From Plasmodium brasilianum (lineage: Eukaryota; Apicomplexa; Aconoidasida; Haemosporida; Plasmodiidae), in contig NC_090127.1 of NCBI RefSeq assembly GCF_023973825.1, positions 773,501 to 837,500 on the forward strand: a stretch of DNA of 64,000 nt. Direction: 5' to 3'. Of the stretch, positions 25,722 to 37,667 are shown in pieces. The translations under genes were made by a program, and so were the position numbers. A model generated the notes under the pieces. It made no database searches and was not told the origin of the DNA. It saw nothing but the letters and a program-made list of their open reading frames with translations. Every line of letters starts with the position of its first letter. Positions within the stretch are counted from its first letter, which is position 1.

Positions 25722-26491
25722 TTGTTTTTTAAAAAAAAGCTCCTTAAAAAGAAAAATTTTAATATAATATTCAAAATGCTTATCAATATATTTCCTAAAA
25801 AAAAAATTTAAGCCTAAATTTGCTTCAAGCAAAACAAAATAAATTAAACAATTTTGCAGATTTTATAACAGGAAAATCAAAAAAGAATAAAAATCACTCC
25901 TGTTTCATTTTCCCATTTTTAAAATATCACCTTTTCATAATCTCACATTTTCAGTTTTTCACATTTTCATAATTTCACATTTTCAGTTTTTCACATTTTC
26001 AGTTTTTCATATTTTCATAATTTCACATTTTCAGTTTTTCACATTTTCAGTTTTTCACATTTTCAGTTTTTCACATTTTCAGTTTTTCACATTTTCAGTT
26101 TTTCACATTTTCAGTTTTTCACATTTTCAGTTTTTCACATTTTCAATTTTTCACATTTTCAGTTTTTCACATTTTCAATTTTTCAAATTTTCAGTTTTTC
26201 AAATTTTCAGTTTTTCAAATTTTCAGTTTTTCAAAATGTTGTTTTCTATACATAATACAGTGTTACGAAAGTTTTGAAGGGTCAACATTTTTTTTTTTTT
26301 TTTTTTTTGAAACACTTTTTTATTTTTCATATTGTGTATTCCTTCTCCTTTTGCATGCCACTCGTACTCTCCTTTTCGCGCCATATTTTTAGTCCATATT
26401 TTCATCATTATTGTGCTTCCATTGTTCATTATTGTGTTCCCAATCTTCATTATTCTGCTACCATTCTTCATTATTGTACTCCTATTCCTTG
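24794..26491. repeat. Intergenic, with a 16-bp minisatellite at 25930-26235
   Basis: About 18 copies of the 16-bp unit cacattttcagttttt, with a few variants (cataatttcacatt, caaattttcag), fill roughly 25930-26235. Poly(T) runs lie at 25293-25310, 25706-25723 and 26290-26308. No gene is supported between the arrays. Confidence 0.8.
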
Positions 26492-26626
26492 TTATTTTTC
26501 TTCCACCCTTCCTCCTTTCGTTATGCAGAAAAAAAAAAGTTTGCTCGAATATATCGAATTAAACCCATATTTCACGTGAACTGTTAATATTTTCTGTGAT
26601 ATGTAGAAATTTACACATCTGTGCCA

Positions 26627-26675
<49 letters not shown>

Positions 26676-27548
26676 CATGTATGCATGTATATATGCTTAT
26701 GTTTGTATGTTTATGTATATATGTGCATGAATATACAGATGTACATATGATTATGCCCCCATTTTTATGCACCAGAGTCCTTACAAATGCATTTGGAAAA
26801 GAACAATGGAAAGGATCCTTTGCATTTTCTACTAATTCATACTTCAATATATGAACGATATTTGTATAGTTTCTTATGTAAACATATATAAAATGTGCAT
26901 GCACAAACCTGTTGTACGCGTTTATATGTATGTATACATATATATATGTATATATATAAATACAAATATATATTTGTATACATATATGATATCCTTTGCG
27001 TGATAAACTAAAACGTAACTCAGACAGTAGGACCGATGAGTTGAATTACACAGACAGGGAACAAATTTTTATGTATGTATTAAGGCACTTTATTCAGCTA
27101 TGAAAATGACCAATATATGGAAAATCTAAAAAGTCGCAAAAAAGCGAAATAGAAAAAAGGCTAACTCGCAAAATAGCGAAATAGAAAATAGGAAAATTAG
27201 CAAAATATCTAGAGAAATAAAAAAAAAAAAAATTGTGCAGGTTAATATTACTAGAATATGATAAGTCAGCAGTTTTACCGCCTATCTGTTCAAACGATTT
27301 GTGAACAACATCTGCTATGATAAATTTTGCTTCTGTAAGGCATGAAAAATATGGGAACCGAAAGGAATATAAGGAGCAAGGAAATGTGTGTACATATAAA
27401 CTTGAACTAGCATCCGTATAGGCATTTGCAGATATATGTATACGTATATATATGTACAAGAATATATTTTTTGTGCAAGTATATATATGTATACGCACAT
27501 ATTTGTATATGCATATATACACACGAATACACGAGAGCTCACATCCAT
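26492..27548 (-). CDS. Possible small spliced gene, unknown function
   Basis: Minus-strand pieces join in phase: a start at 27548 (MDVSS), an exon near 27267-27336 (AKFIIADVVHKSFEQIGG), an exon near 26735-26838 (ENAKDPFHCSFPNAFVRTL then VHKNGGIIICT), and a last exon encoding KILTVHVKYGFNSIYSSKL with a stop at 26492. The predicted product is about 90 aa. The second piece has a clear TTACAG acceptor and reads as real protein; the others are less certain. I do not recognise a family. If real, its start lies only about 130 bp from the start of the inositol phosphate kinase on the other strand. Confidence 0.3.
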
Positions 27549-27682
27549 GTAAATAATATATATTGTGCAACAATTAGTATATGCAAATCTTAGTTTTTTT
27601 TTTTTTTTTTTTTTTTTTTTGCACATTCCACTACGCTTTATAATTCTTTTTTCCTCCCCCTCCAATCCCAAATTACGTAAAC

Positions 27683-30600
27683 ATGTATGTTGAAGAGTAT
27701 AGACATCAAGTAGGTGGACACTGTAGATTAATCAAACCAAAAGATTCTTCAAAAGTGTATAAACCGTTAATAGAAAATGAGTATATTTTTTATGAAAAAT
27801 TAACGAATTTTGGCTCTTCTTCTGCTGAATCGGGGCCATTACATATTCTAAAAAAATTTATTCCCAAATTTTACGGGGTAACAGAAATTGTCGTTGAATC
27901 GTCCTCTTCTTCGTTTTCTTCTTCCTCCATCTCCGATTTGGAAAGTGGATCAGACATGAATGGAAATCAAAACATCGAAATTAGGGAAAAAGAAAAAAAC
28001 AAACAATCACAAACAAGCAAAGAAAACGAACGAAACGAACGAAACGAACGAAACGAACGAAACGAACGAAACGAACAAAACGAACGAAACGAACAAAACG
28101 AACGAAACGAACAAAACAAAAAACAAAAAAGTAAGCACAAATACAAATACATTAAATTGAGTGGAATCGAAGGTGAACTAATTAGAAGGGATTATTTTGA
28201 ATGGACTCAAAGTGGACGTATGCAAGAAGAGGCAAATGATGAAGGGGTTAAAACGAACAAAGATGGAACCAAAACTCGTGTAGAAGAAACTAATGTAGGG
28301 GATGTGTGCATAAGGAAGGAAGATGAAGATTCCAAATTGTTAATAATTCCAAAAAAAAAAAAAAAAAAAAAAGCTGAAAATACAGATACATGCGAAAAAC
28401 TTACAAACAGAGGAAAAAGAAAGAAAAAAAAAAAAAAGAAAAAATGTGTTCCACATATAGTATTAGAAGATCTAGTATACGGTTTTAAAAGACCATGTGT
28501 ATTAGATATAAAAATGGGTAAGAGGCAAAGAAAGATAGGTGCATCTTTAGAAAAAAGAAAAAGACAAGTTGAAAAAAGTTTTAAAACAACAAGCCATTCA
28601 TTAGGATTTCGATTATGTGGTTGTCAACATTATAATAAATTAAAAGATACATTATTTTATAAAGATAAATATTGGGGTAGGAACTTAAGCAAAGAAAATA
28701 TACCATTAGCCATTAGGAATTGGCTATGGAATGGTACTCTATTATATGATGAATTAATACCATTACTATTAGAAAAATTACATCGATTTTTTAATTGTAT
28801 AGTTGAGTTAAGACATTATAGGTTCTGGTCATCTTCACTTTTATTAGTTTTTGATGGAGGATTAAATGATAAAGAAGCTAGATCTAACTCACTTGATATT
28901 AGAATGATTGATTTTGCAAATACTATTTATTTACAAGATAATCCTTCTGTTGATGATGAATATATTTTTGGATTACGTAATTTAATTAAATCCATTCAAA
29001 TTTTAAATAATTCTATTCATAATATTTACTTCTTACCCTATGAAATTACCACTTGCTTCTATTCGGAAAATTATAACATCAAAGAAGTTGGATATCACAA
29101 TCATTTTAGGAAATCCAAGTCGGCCATTTTTGAGAGGCACGCAAAAAAAAAGAAAAAAAAAAATCTCTACGTCAACTTAGAATTGTTAAGAAATACAGAA
29201 AGAGCGGGAGAAAATTATGCATGCGGAGTAACGGAGAACGGGGAGGGAAAAAATAAAAATGATGAAAATAATGCAAATAGGAAAAGTAGTAAACATGATG
29301 CACATAGTAATGATGATAAAAATAGTAAAAGTAGTAAAAATAATGAAAATAATGCAAACAGTAAAAGTTGTAAAAGTAATAAAAATAAAAAGAAAATATC
29401 GTATTCAAGCGAAGCTCGAAGTGGATCCAATTCGAACTGGTTAACCCAGAAATATGCAAACATTTTCGCGGAAAAAAAAAAAAAAAAAAAATTTCAAACG
29501 AACATAAATATAGGAATTACTCTGAATGCGCTTTCAGAAGTCAAACAAGGGTTTCCCTCTGCAGAGGAAACAATGGATGGGGGATTGAAGGGCAAAGTGT
29601 AAACAGAACTAGACCCAACAGGAATAACAGCCGTGAGAGCAGCATGTGCAGAAGCAGAAGCAGAAGCAGAAGCAGACGTGGAAATTTACATGGAAGTAGG
29701 TTTATTCACACCAATAACGATAACGCCTGTAGTAGCCCCCTGGTGAAGGTTAGCAATGATGAGGACCACTACAATGGGGAGGAAATTTACAAGAATCAAG
29801 TGAACGCGGAAAGGAGTAAGAGCTTCAAATATAGTGAAAAAATACGTATTCAGGATAGAAATAATACGAATGAAAAAGGAACCAACAAAATGATGCGTAC
29901 ACATTTGTATAACGAAGAAACGAACAATATATATTACGAAGGTTTGAGAGATATTATCACTATAAAGAATTTAGAGGAGGTTAACAGTAATGCAGAGATT
30001 TATTATTATAGTTCATATAAAAATAAGAATAGAATGAAGAACGTATCGAATGGGGGGGAACACAGAAAAGAAAATTCACAAATAGATCAACCGTATGGAG
30101 GTAAAATTAACAAAGAAATTTGCAATATTGAACATAGAAAATGTAAGAATAATATCGACATTCCTATAACTAAGAGGAAAGATGGGCACACTCAAGGAAA
30201 TGTAAAAAATAAGGGAAATGTATTACATAACCTTTTGGAACTAAATGAATCGCGCATTTCGGATATAAGAATGAACAGTAGTCAACTGGGATATGCAAAC
30301 ATGATAAATTCGGTAGAAAAGGATAAAGAAAATTGTGTATTGACAAATAACATGAACATAAATAATGACGGCACAAAGGTTGACTATGGAAAAGGCAATC
30401 GCGATGATAGATCTGATACTAAAAAGTGGATGAATAATATTTTTTCCGAAGAATGGAATAATCAAAATAGACAAAAAAGCGACAAATCCATTTTACTACC
30501 AAAGAGGAATATAATCAAAAAAGAGGATATAGCTGTACCATTCCAGCAGTTGTCGTATGATTTGATTATACAAGATATTATCTTCAAAACATTAAAAGTT

Positions 30601-32394
30601 ACATCTAATATTAATAGGAGGGTTAAGACAGAAGTAGAGGATATGTTAGAGATTTCTCAACCACCTTGGGATAATAAAAACGTTATTACTACTCATAAGA
30701 GTAACAATACTTATGAAATATTATCCAAAGGAGGACGAACGCAAAAATGTAAGTATACAAATTATCCGGATGATGCGAATGGAAGTAAAAATTGTTGTAA
30801 GCATGAACATATATATATGAACGAAGGAAATTATAGGAGTAGTTGTGTAAATTTCCAAAAGAAGAATTTAAAAATTTGTCCAAATGATAATTTTAACATT
30901 ACTCATTTGGATGTATACGCTTCAGAAGGGCCTAACATTCAAGAGAAAAAAACAATAGAAGATACAAATCTACATGATCAGATAAATAATTATAAATTTT
31001 TTCACAAAGATACACCAAAATATTTAAATAACAAAGAACAACATACTAATTGTACATTAAACAACATCCTTCATGATGCTGATATAATTAACGATACTAC
31101 GAAACATGAGTCAGGAAACAAAGCAGAAAGAAGTAGGAAGAAGGACAGTACCAACAATCTACATCTATTAAATAAAAATATAAATCTGAAATTATTTATT
31201 AACTACGTGATTAGAATAGAGATAGAAAAAAAGAAAAGACAGGAGGAGGAAGAAGAACGACAACAACTCCTTTTAGATAAAAATAAAATAAACATGAAAA
31301 TGAAAAATATGTGCACCAGTCATTTTTCTGATAGCAATAAAGATACGTTAGAGTTATACAAGAAAATGAAAAAATTGAAATTACAGAAAAGCGCAATTAG
31401 TAAGGCATTAAATTCAGAAGAGAAACTGAAAAAAAAAAAAAAAAAAAAGATACAGGGGGGGTTGGAGGTGTTAGAGGAGGAAGAGGAACAAACGAATCAT
31501 TGGAATAGAGAAAAGAAAGAGAAGAAAGAAGATCCCACGTGTAAAAGTATCGAACATGTTTTAAAAAACGTACACTATAATTCTGATACCAATATAATTT
31601 ATAATAATAGATTAAGGGATGATTATGAGATGGCAAATAAAATGAATAGACAAAATGATAATATATATAAAAGATGCACTTCATGCACAGATATACTATT
31701 AAGTATTAAAAAAGACAAAAAGGAAAAAAAAAAAAAACCAAAAAAAAATAGAAAAAGGCTTATGCGAAAGATTAATATATTCTCACGCACGAAGAGTAAC
31801 ATCATAAGAGCAAATCGATGGCACTCCTTTTTTAATAATGACAGGAATAACAGGAGTAACAGGAGTAACACTAATAGCAGGTATAGCAGGAAGGTCTCTA
31901 ATTGTGGTAATAATAATAATTACTATTATAGTAACAAAATGCGTACAAAACTTGACTTAATGGAAATAAACAAAAAGGCGCTAAAGAGTGAGTGGTTTTA
32001 TAAACTATATGACGATTTTAATGTTTTCAGCCCACATTACCAAAACAGTATTATGTGTCTAGATGATATTACAAATCGAAATAATATCTTGGAAAACTAT
32101 TTAAAGAATAAAGATGTCCATTACGATTGCACAAGAAAAAATCTAATAATACCATTAGCAGAAACGAATCCATATTATAAATATTTGCGTAGGTCCTTAT
32201 CAGAGCCAAACTTCTACAAATTTAGTCGCTTCAGATATGTACCAAATGATATGTATGATAGCAAAAAAATGAATTATAATAATTTAATTAAAAACAGGTT
32301 ATATAAGCTTAGCAAGGTACCCATCTACAATCAAATATATGGGTTCACCTCGAATTCTGGCGGAACCGGTTCGTCGGATATATCATTGGAATAA
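27683..32394 (+). CDS. Inositol polyphosphate kinase (IP6K/IPMK family), frame broken at a poly(A) run
   Basis: IPK-family enzymes phosphorylate inositol phosphates such as IP6 using ATP. The first frame (27683-29602, 639 aa) holds the catalytic parts. P-C-V-L-D-I-K-M-G-K-R-Q near residue 272 is the family P-x3-D-x-K-x-G inositol-binding motif. SSSLLLVFDGG is the SSLL motif, and RMIDFANT carries the metal-binding Asp. Before the motif lies an Asn/Glu/Arg repeat (NERNERNE, residues 115-150) and Lys runs. The frame stops at 29602, but frame +1 is open from 29347, overlaps it, and continues to 32394. The switch point is most simply the 20-A run at 29472-29491, giving one protein of about 1570 aa with a very long Asn/Lys-rich tail. 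That tail has SRSRSRSR near its start and RRSLSEPNFYKFSRFRYVP near its end. An intron or two genes are less likely. Confidence 0.8.
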
Positions 32395-33300
32395 TAATGT
32401 ACTCCAGAGCATATTGTATAAGTACGTATATGTGGGAATACATATATACGCGTGTGTGTACATATGTATTATATGTATATTTTTTTTTTTTTTTATACTT
32501 ATAATAACTCGTATAAGCGAACTGAAGACGTTTGAGCTTGTACACTGACATATATGTATATGCCTACACACACAAATTCGTGATAGTATGGCAAGTTTTT
32601 ACTCAATAGTATCTTTCAAGATAGGGATTATTTGGGCCCTTCAGAATTAGGGAAATTCAATATGAGTCAAGTGTGCGCACATTAGCTTATTGATGCATGT
32701 ATATATATATATTCATATAAATATGAATAACTATTTACACATATATTTGCGTACATTTAGGCACATATTTACGCGTATTTTTACCCATTACATACGAATA
32801 TTCCTGTTTTTAATTAATTCTGCATTTTAATTTTTTCCTGTCAACTTATGAAGTAAATTTTTATTTTTATTTTATTTATTTTTTTTTTTTTTTGCCTTTT
32901 TTTTGGACATTTTTTAGAGCAGTGTATAAAAGAAGTTAATTTTAATTCTCGTTATTTCGTTTAATTTCATTTTGTATTATTTCACTTCTCTTTATTTCAT
33001 GTTACTACATTTCATTTTATTTATTTTATCTTTTTTTTTTATTGTTATTAATTTTGAAGTAATTTTAATAACAAACTCATTTAAATATTGTTACAATATA
33101 CATACAAAAATATAAAAATGACGAAGTGATATAATGACAAAATGGAAAATTTGTACACTTTTTTCTATTATCATTTCTTCAAGTGCTTTGTAATTCCTTT
33201 TGAATCGTTAGATTATTAAATATATATCATACTTGTGTTTTTACAATATTTAATACGATAAGTTAATATTATAAAAACTTCCAAAAAGGGGACGGGAAAT
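32395..33300. other. Intergenic region downstream of the inositol phosphate kinase
   Basis: No gene is seen. The interval is AT-rich with poly(T) at about 32479-32494 and 32879-32894 and TTTCATTTTATTT-like degenerate repeats. Confidence 0.6.
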
Positions 33301-33309
33301 AGCACGTAC

Positions 33310-33715
33310 ATAATTGCATACATATACAAGTATTTAATTGCATACATATACACGTATTTAATTGCATACATATACACATATTTAATTGCATACATATACA
33401 CATATTTAATTGCATACATATACACATATTTAATTGCATACATATACACATATTTAATTACATACATATACACATATTTAATTGCATACATATACACATA
33501 TTTAATTGCATACATATACACATATTTAATTACATACATATACACATATTTAATTACATACATATACACATATTTAATTACATACATACACACATATTTA
33601 ATTACATACATATACACATATTTAATTACATACATATACACATATTTAATTACATACATATACACATATTTAATTACATACATATACACATATTTAATTG
33701 CGTACATATACACGT
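33310..33715. repeat. 24-bp minisatellite, about 17 copies
   Basis: The unit catacatatacacatatttaatt plus a or g repeats about 17 times with point variants (gcata or acata, cacgt or cacat). Because 24 is a multiple of three, an open frame of 187 aa runs antisense through the array (repeating KYVYMYVI). I regard that as a by-product of the period. Confidence 0.9.
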
Positions 33716-34306
33716 ACACTTTTGCATACGTATAATCATATGCAAACTCACGTACATATATATGTATACATGTGTGCACGTGCTACACTATTTTCATTGT
33801 AGCAAATAAGTTGTAACAAACTGTACATAAATTTGGGGTTTTTTGTTTTCATTTTTTCAAACAAATATTTCACAGATAAATGTATTTAACATATGATTGT
33901 TATATTAAAAGAAAAAGAATTTGCACAAGTGCTATAAATGCGTGTAGTACACAAAGGCATATTCATACACATATATGTACATATGTATATATAAATCCAT
34001 TTCTGCTTTTTCATTCGCATTTGAAAACATTGATAAATCATATCATTTTAACCTATATGTTGACAAGTAGCTGTTTTACCTTTTTTTTTTTTTTTTTTTT
34101 TTATATATACACACTTGCATATGTACGGGTATATAAATATTTTCTGGATTTGTAAAGAACAAATTTTATAATATCGAAAATGTGTAGCACAGAGAATTAA
34201 TTCGTAATTAAAAAATTATACATACAAATACCCATCACATACGCATACCCATACAAATATTATATATATACGCATATACGTATAAATATGTATGTGTATG
34301 CATGCT
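33716..34306. other. 5' flank of the ARF-like gene
   Basis: No gene is seen. There is a 22-bp poly(T) at about 34081-34102. The interval probably includes the promoter and 5' UTR of the GTPase gene. Confidence 0.5.
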
Positions 34307-35413
34307 ATGAACAAATTGTGGGAAATGAATATTTTTGAAGTTTTAAAAAAATGCTTTTCGTTTTTCTTTTTCATGTTATACCGTCTTTTTAATTTTAAAT
34401 CTCCTACGAAAAAAAATTTCATAATTTTTGGATTACCTTCTTCGGGCAAAACGTCTATAATATATTTTTTCAAGTTAGGCTATCTCATACCTACGGTAAA
34501 CACGAACAATTAAAAAAAAAAGAAAAAAGAAAAGAGAAGAAAATAAAAAAAAACAGTATAAAACAAAAGTATCCATAAATACAAAGTTTAAACAACTTCT
34601 TATATTACGCCTTCCTTTCTCATTTTTTTTCGTAAATTAATTGTAATGTGTAACAGACCAAAAAAAGAAAAAAAAAAAAAAAAAATACATAATAATAAAG
34701 CTGAAATGAGCGCGGAAATGCTAAAAATTAGCGCACGTGTGAGTGCGTCTATTTTTCCGTTTATTTGAGTGTTTGATCATCTGCCTGTTCATCTGTTTAT
34801 TTACACGTTTCTTAGACATCCTGTTGACACATTTCTTCATTCATTCGTTTGTTCGCTCATTCATTCATCCAGCTGTGTACAATCTTAGTCTTTAACGCAC
34901 TTATTACACCCTTTTAAAATGTAGGTTAAAACGCTTTTCATAAATGAAGAAAGCTTAAGCATAAAAATAAAAAAAGATAAAAACAGCTTTGAAGAAAAAA
35001 ATTACGAAATAACATTTTTTGAAGTAGGAAAAAATTGTTCATACAATTTAATAAAAGAGTATTCGAGCATTTCAGATGATGTGATATATATTGTTGACAG
35101 TGTACACAAGAGTACTTTAAATGAAGCAAGAGATGAATTTATAAGAATAGTATATGATTTCCAATTTATATATAGAAAATGTAAATTCTTAATTTTTCTG
35201 AACAAGCAAGATTCTAAAGGATGTCTACGGTCAGAAGAAATAATAAATTATTTCGCTTTACCAAAAGAGCTACTCTATAGGTGTAAATTTGTTCGATGTA
35301 GTACCTTATCGGGTGAAGGTTTAACAGAAGGTTTAGAGTGGTTGTTAAATTCAAACGTATTTGTTGAATTAAATGATTTTACTGATAGGAATAGAAGGCC
35401 ATACCGTTATTAG
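34307..35413 (+). CDS. Divergent ARF-like small GTPase
   Basis: Two exons (34307-34495 and 34925-35413) join in phase 0 and encode about 225 aa. Small GTPases of this family switch membrane traffic or cilium-type processes. Landmarks are G1 GLPSSGKTS (P-loop), a G2 threonine in IPTVKT (split by the intron exactly after PT), G4 NKQD and G5 CSTLSGEG. The G3 box is abnormal: FEVGKN stands where ARF proteins have W-D-V-G-G-Q, so the catalytic Gln is missing and hydrolysis may be slow or absent. The N-terminus is longer than in ARF and hydrophobic (about residues 12-30), with no Gly2 for myristoylation. It may instead sit in a membrane directly. An upstream in-frame ATG at 34292 would add five residues. 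The ARF/ARL/SAR group is clear; the exact orthologue is not. Confidence 0.82.
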
Positions 35414-36286
35414 ATACTCCCGGGAAAACCATCTATTTCATATCCCCATATTCCTGTGTGTGGATACGTAAACATATGCCCACATATTTACATGTATTAT
35501 ATATGTATGTATATGTATGTATATGTATGTATATGTATGTGTATGTATGTATATGTATGTGTATGTATGTATATGTATGTATATGTATGTGTATGTATGT
35601 ATATGTATGTGTATGTATGTATATGTATGTGTATGTATGTATATGTATGTGTATGTATGTATATGTATGTGTATGTATGTATATGTATGTGTATGTATGT
35701 ATATGTATGTGTATGTATGTATATGTATGTGTATGTATGTATATGTTATCGCCTGTCCACGCGTGCATTTTCATTAATCCTTTGAACTTTGCTCCTCATT
35801 ACGTTTTTGATTTTTCAAGTTTGAAGTTATTATATCAATCGTTTTATTCTGTTTTATATTATTTCGTTTTGTTTCATTATGTTCTATTTCATTTAATTTC
35901 ATCCCGTTTCGCTTTTTTTTTTTTTTTTTTTCTTCCTGTTGCCATGTAAACCCGCACAACTTTTTCTATTTTGTAACAAGTCGTTTTTTAAAAAAAAAAA
36001 GGAAGAAAACATATTTACAGTTAAATGGACAATAAAACAAGAATAATGAATAAATAGAAATAATGAAGAATTAAATATAACGAAAAAATAAAAATAACAC
36101 AAAATGTAAGGACTACTATGCACAGTAATTATTCGAAATGTTGTCTTATTGTTCTTTCCTAAAATATTGTAAAATATAGAGATCTTTCCCCTACTATATC
36201 GTTTATCTGTATAAAAAAGGAAGTGGGATAATTAAATATATGCATGAGCACGTTCATGTGTATAAATATTTGAAAATTAAGCAGGC
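35414..36286. repeat. Intergenic, with a 20-bp TATG-type minisatellite at 35500-35745
   Basis: About 12 copies of atatgtatgtgtatgtatgt lie close to the 3' end of the GTPase gene, probably in its 3' UTR. All three frames are open on both strands as a result, and none is a gene. Poly(T) lies at 35913-35930. The rest is AT-rich with no gene. Confidence 0.85.
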
Positions 36287-37178
36287 TTAATCCTTTTCAA
36301 TTTTTAATATTTCAATAAATTTTAAATTATGCTCCTTCTTTTCAGCATTTTTTTTTTTTTTATAACAACATGAATTATATATAACTACTTCACGTATAAC
36401 ACTTTTTTTTTTTTTTTTTTTTTGTATAATGAAATTACTTGGTCTAATTCTTCCAATATATTTTCATTCATCTCTTCTATTTCTTGATAATACCTCTCTG
36501 CAAGTTTCTACAAATTAAAAAAAAGAATCTCTTTTAGTTTTTCTTTAATATATAATATAATAGTTGCTACTTTTTTTTCAACGCATGTATGTATATACAA
36601 ACACGCATGTGTGTATGCACACATATACACACCTTTAACGAATTTTCCGAATACTCCTTTTCAAGCTCGTTCACATTGTCCTGTATTTTGTAAACTTGTA
36701 AGGATTAAAAAGAAGGGAGAAAACAATTAACGGTTAAAAAAAAAGGAAAACACAATGGTTGAACAAATAATGATTAAAAAAAAAATAAATGCAATAGAAA
36801 AAAATAAGCGGTTAATAAAGAAAAACAAAAAAAAAAAAAAAAAACCTGCTGAGATTTTATCCCCCGGCATCACATTGACAGATTGAGAATTTAAAGGCTA
36901 AAGCGAAAAAAAATTTGTCGAAAAATGGAGTAATATTTTAAAATGTTTCAGACATACATAACACACATGCGCGCTTCCATTAACACACGCAAATCGTAAC
37001 TCACGCAGATTCATGCACATAGACATGGGTATAAATACGTCCATAAAATTTGTGCATATAGGAAATAATGCCTGAAATAAAACTGAAAGCCGACCTTGTA
37101 AATGTTCTGGACGTCATATGGGAGTTGACCGTAGACAGTATAGAGAAATGAAAAAAAGAAGAAAATATACTTGCTCAT
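36287..37178 (-). CDS. Small secreted coiled-coil protein, unknown function
   Basis: Five minus-strand exons (37095-37178, 36846-36897, 36633-36694, 36439-36507, 36287 to about 36334) keep phase and give about 105 aa. Exon 1 is a textbook signal peptide: MSKYIFFFFSFLYTVYG, with cleavage likely after that Gly, leaving QLPYDVQNIYK. The mature part is acidic and helical, with heptad-like Leu/Ile/Tyr spacing (DNVNELEKEYSENSLK, LAERYYQEIEEMNENILEEL), so it probably forms a coiled coil. It has no TM segment, Cys pairs or GPI signal. The last exon (EHNLKFIEILKIEKD) has a poor acceptor next to a poly(A) run and is less certain. It may be a secretory-organelle or vacuole protein; I do not recognise it. 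Confidence 0.65.
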
Positions 37179-37667
37179 TTTTAAGGAAAATATTTGGAAT
37201 AAAGGGAACTTGGAGCAACAAAAATAAAAAAATAAAAAAATAAAAAAATAAAAAAAAGGATGTTAAACTGTGATAAAGATAACAAGAACAAAGGAAATGC
37301 CAAAGAAAATACGTTTTACATTTAATACTGCCTACTTAAACAATAAGCGTCTCATATGAAGGCAAAAAAAAAAAAAAAAAAAAAAAAGACTTAGTTTATC
37401 AAAGAGTAATTATAAAGTTATTTTTAAAAAATAATGGACTTCGTTCACTATTTCATATTTTATTCTTTTCATTTCTTCATTTTTATTGTTTTTTTTTTTT
37501 TTTTTTTTTTAATTCACTTTTATAATATCAGCAGAAAACATATAATGTTGAGCGTTTTGTTTTTGCAAGATCTACGTATCGCGAACATGTGTAAATACAA
37601 CTGAATTCCATATGCCCCCGCATAACTCTTCACTGAAAAGGAAGTTCAAAAAATATTTATCAGCTTT
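37179..37667. promoter_or_regulatory. Shared divergent promoter region
   Basis: These 489 bp separate the starts of a minus-strand and a plus-strand gene. They contain a short (aaaaaat)n tract at 37228-37258, a poly(A) run near 37364-37387 and a poly(T) run near 37490-37510. No specific factor site was identified. Confidence 0.4.

Noticed and set aside
27094..27573. 159-aa minus-strand frame taken as a single exon
   Set aside because: Most of it is (TA)-rich intron-like sequence. Only the AKFIIADVVHKSFEQIGG part looks coding and is kept in the tentative spliced gene.
33216..33779. 187-aa minus-strand open frame (repeating KYVYMYVI)
   Set aside because: It is created wholly by a 24-bp minisatellite whose period is a multiple of three. 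There is no domain or unique sequence.
35433..35949. Several Met/Tyr/Val/Cys repeat frames
   Set aside because: They come from the 20-bp TATG-type minisatellite after the ARF-like gene.
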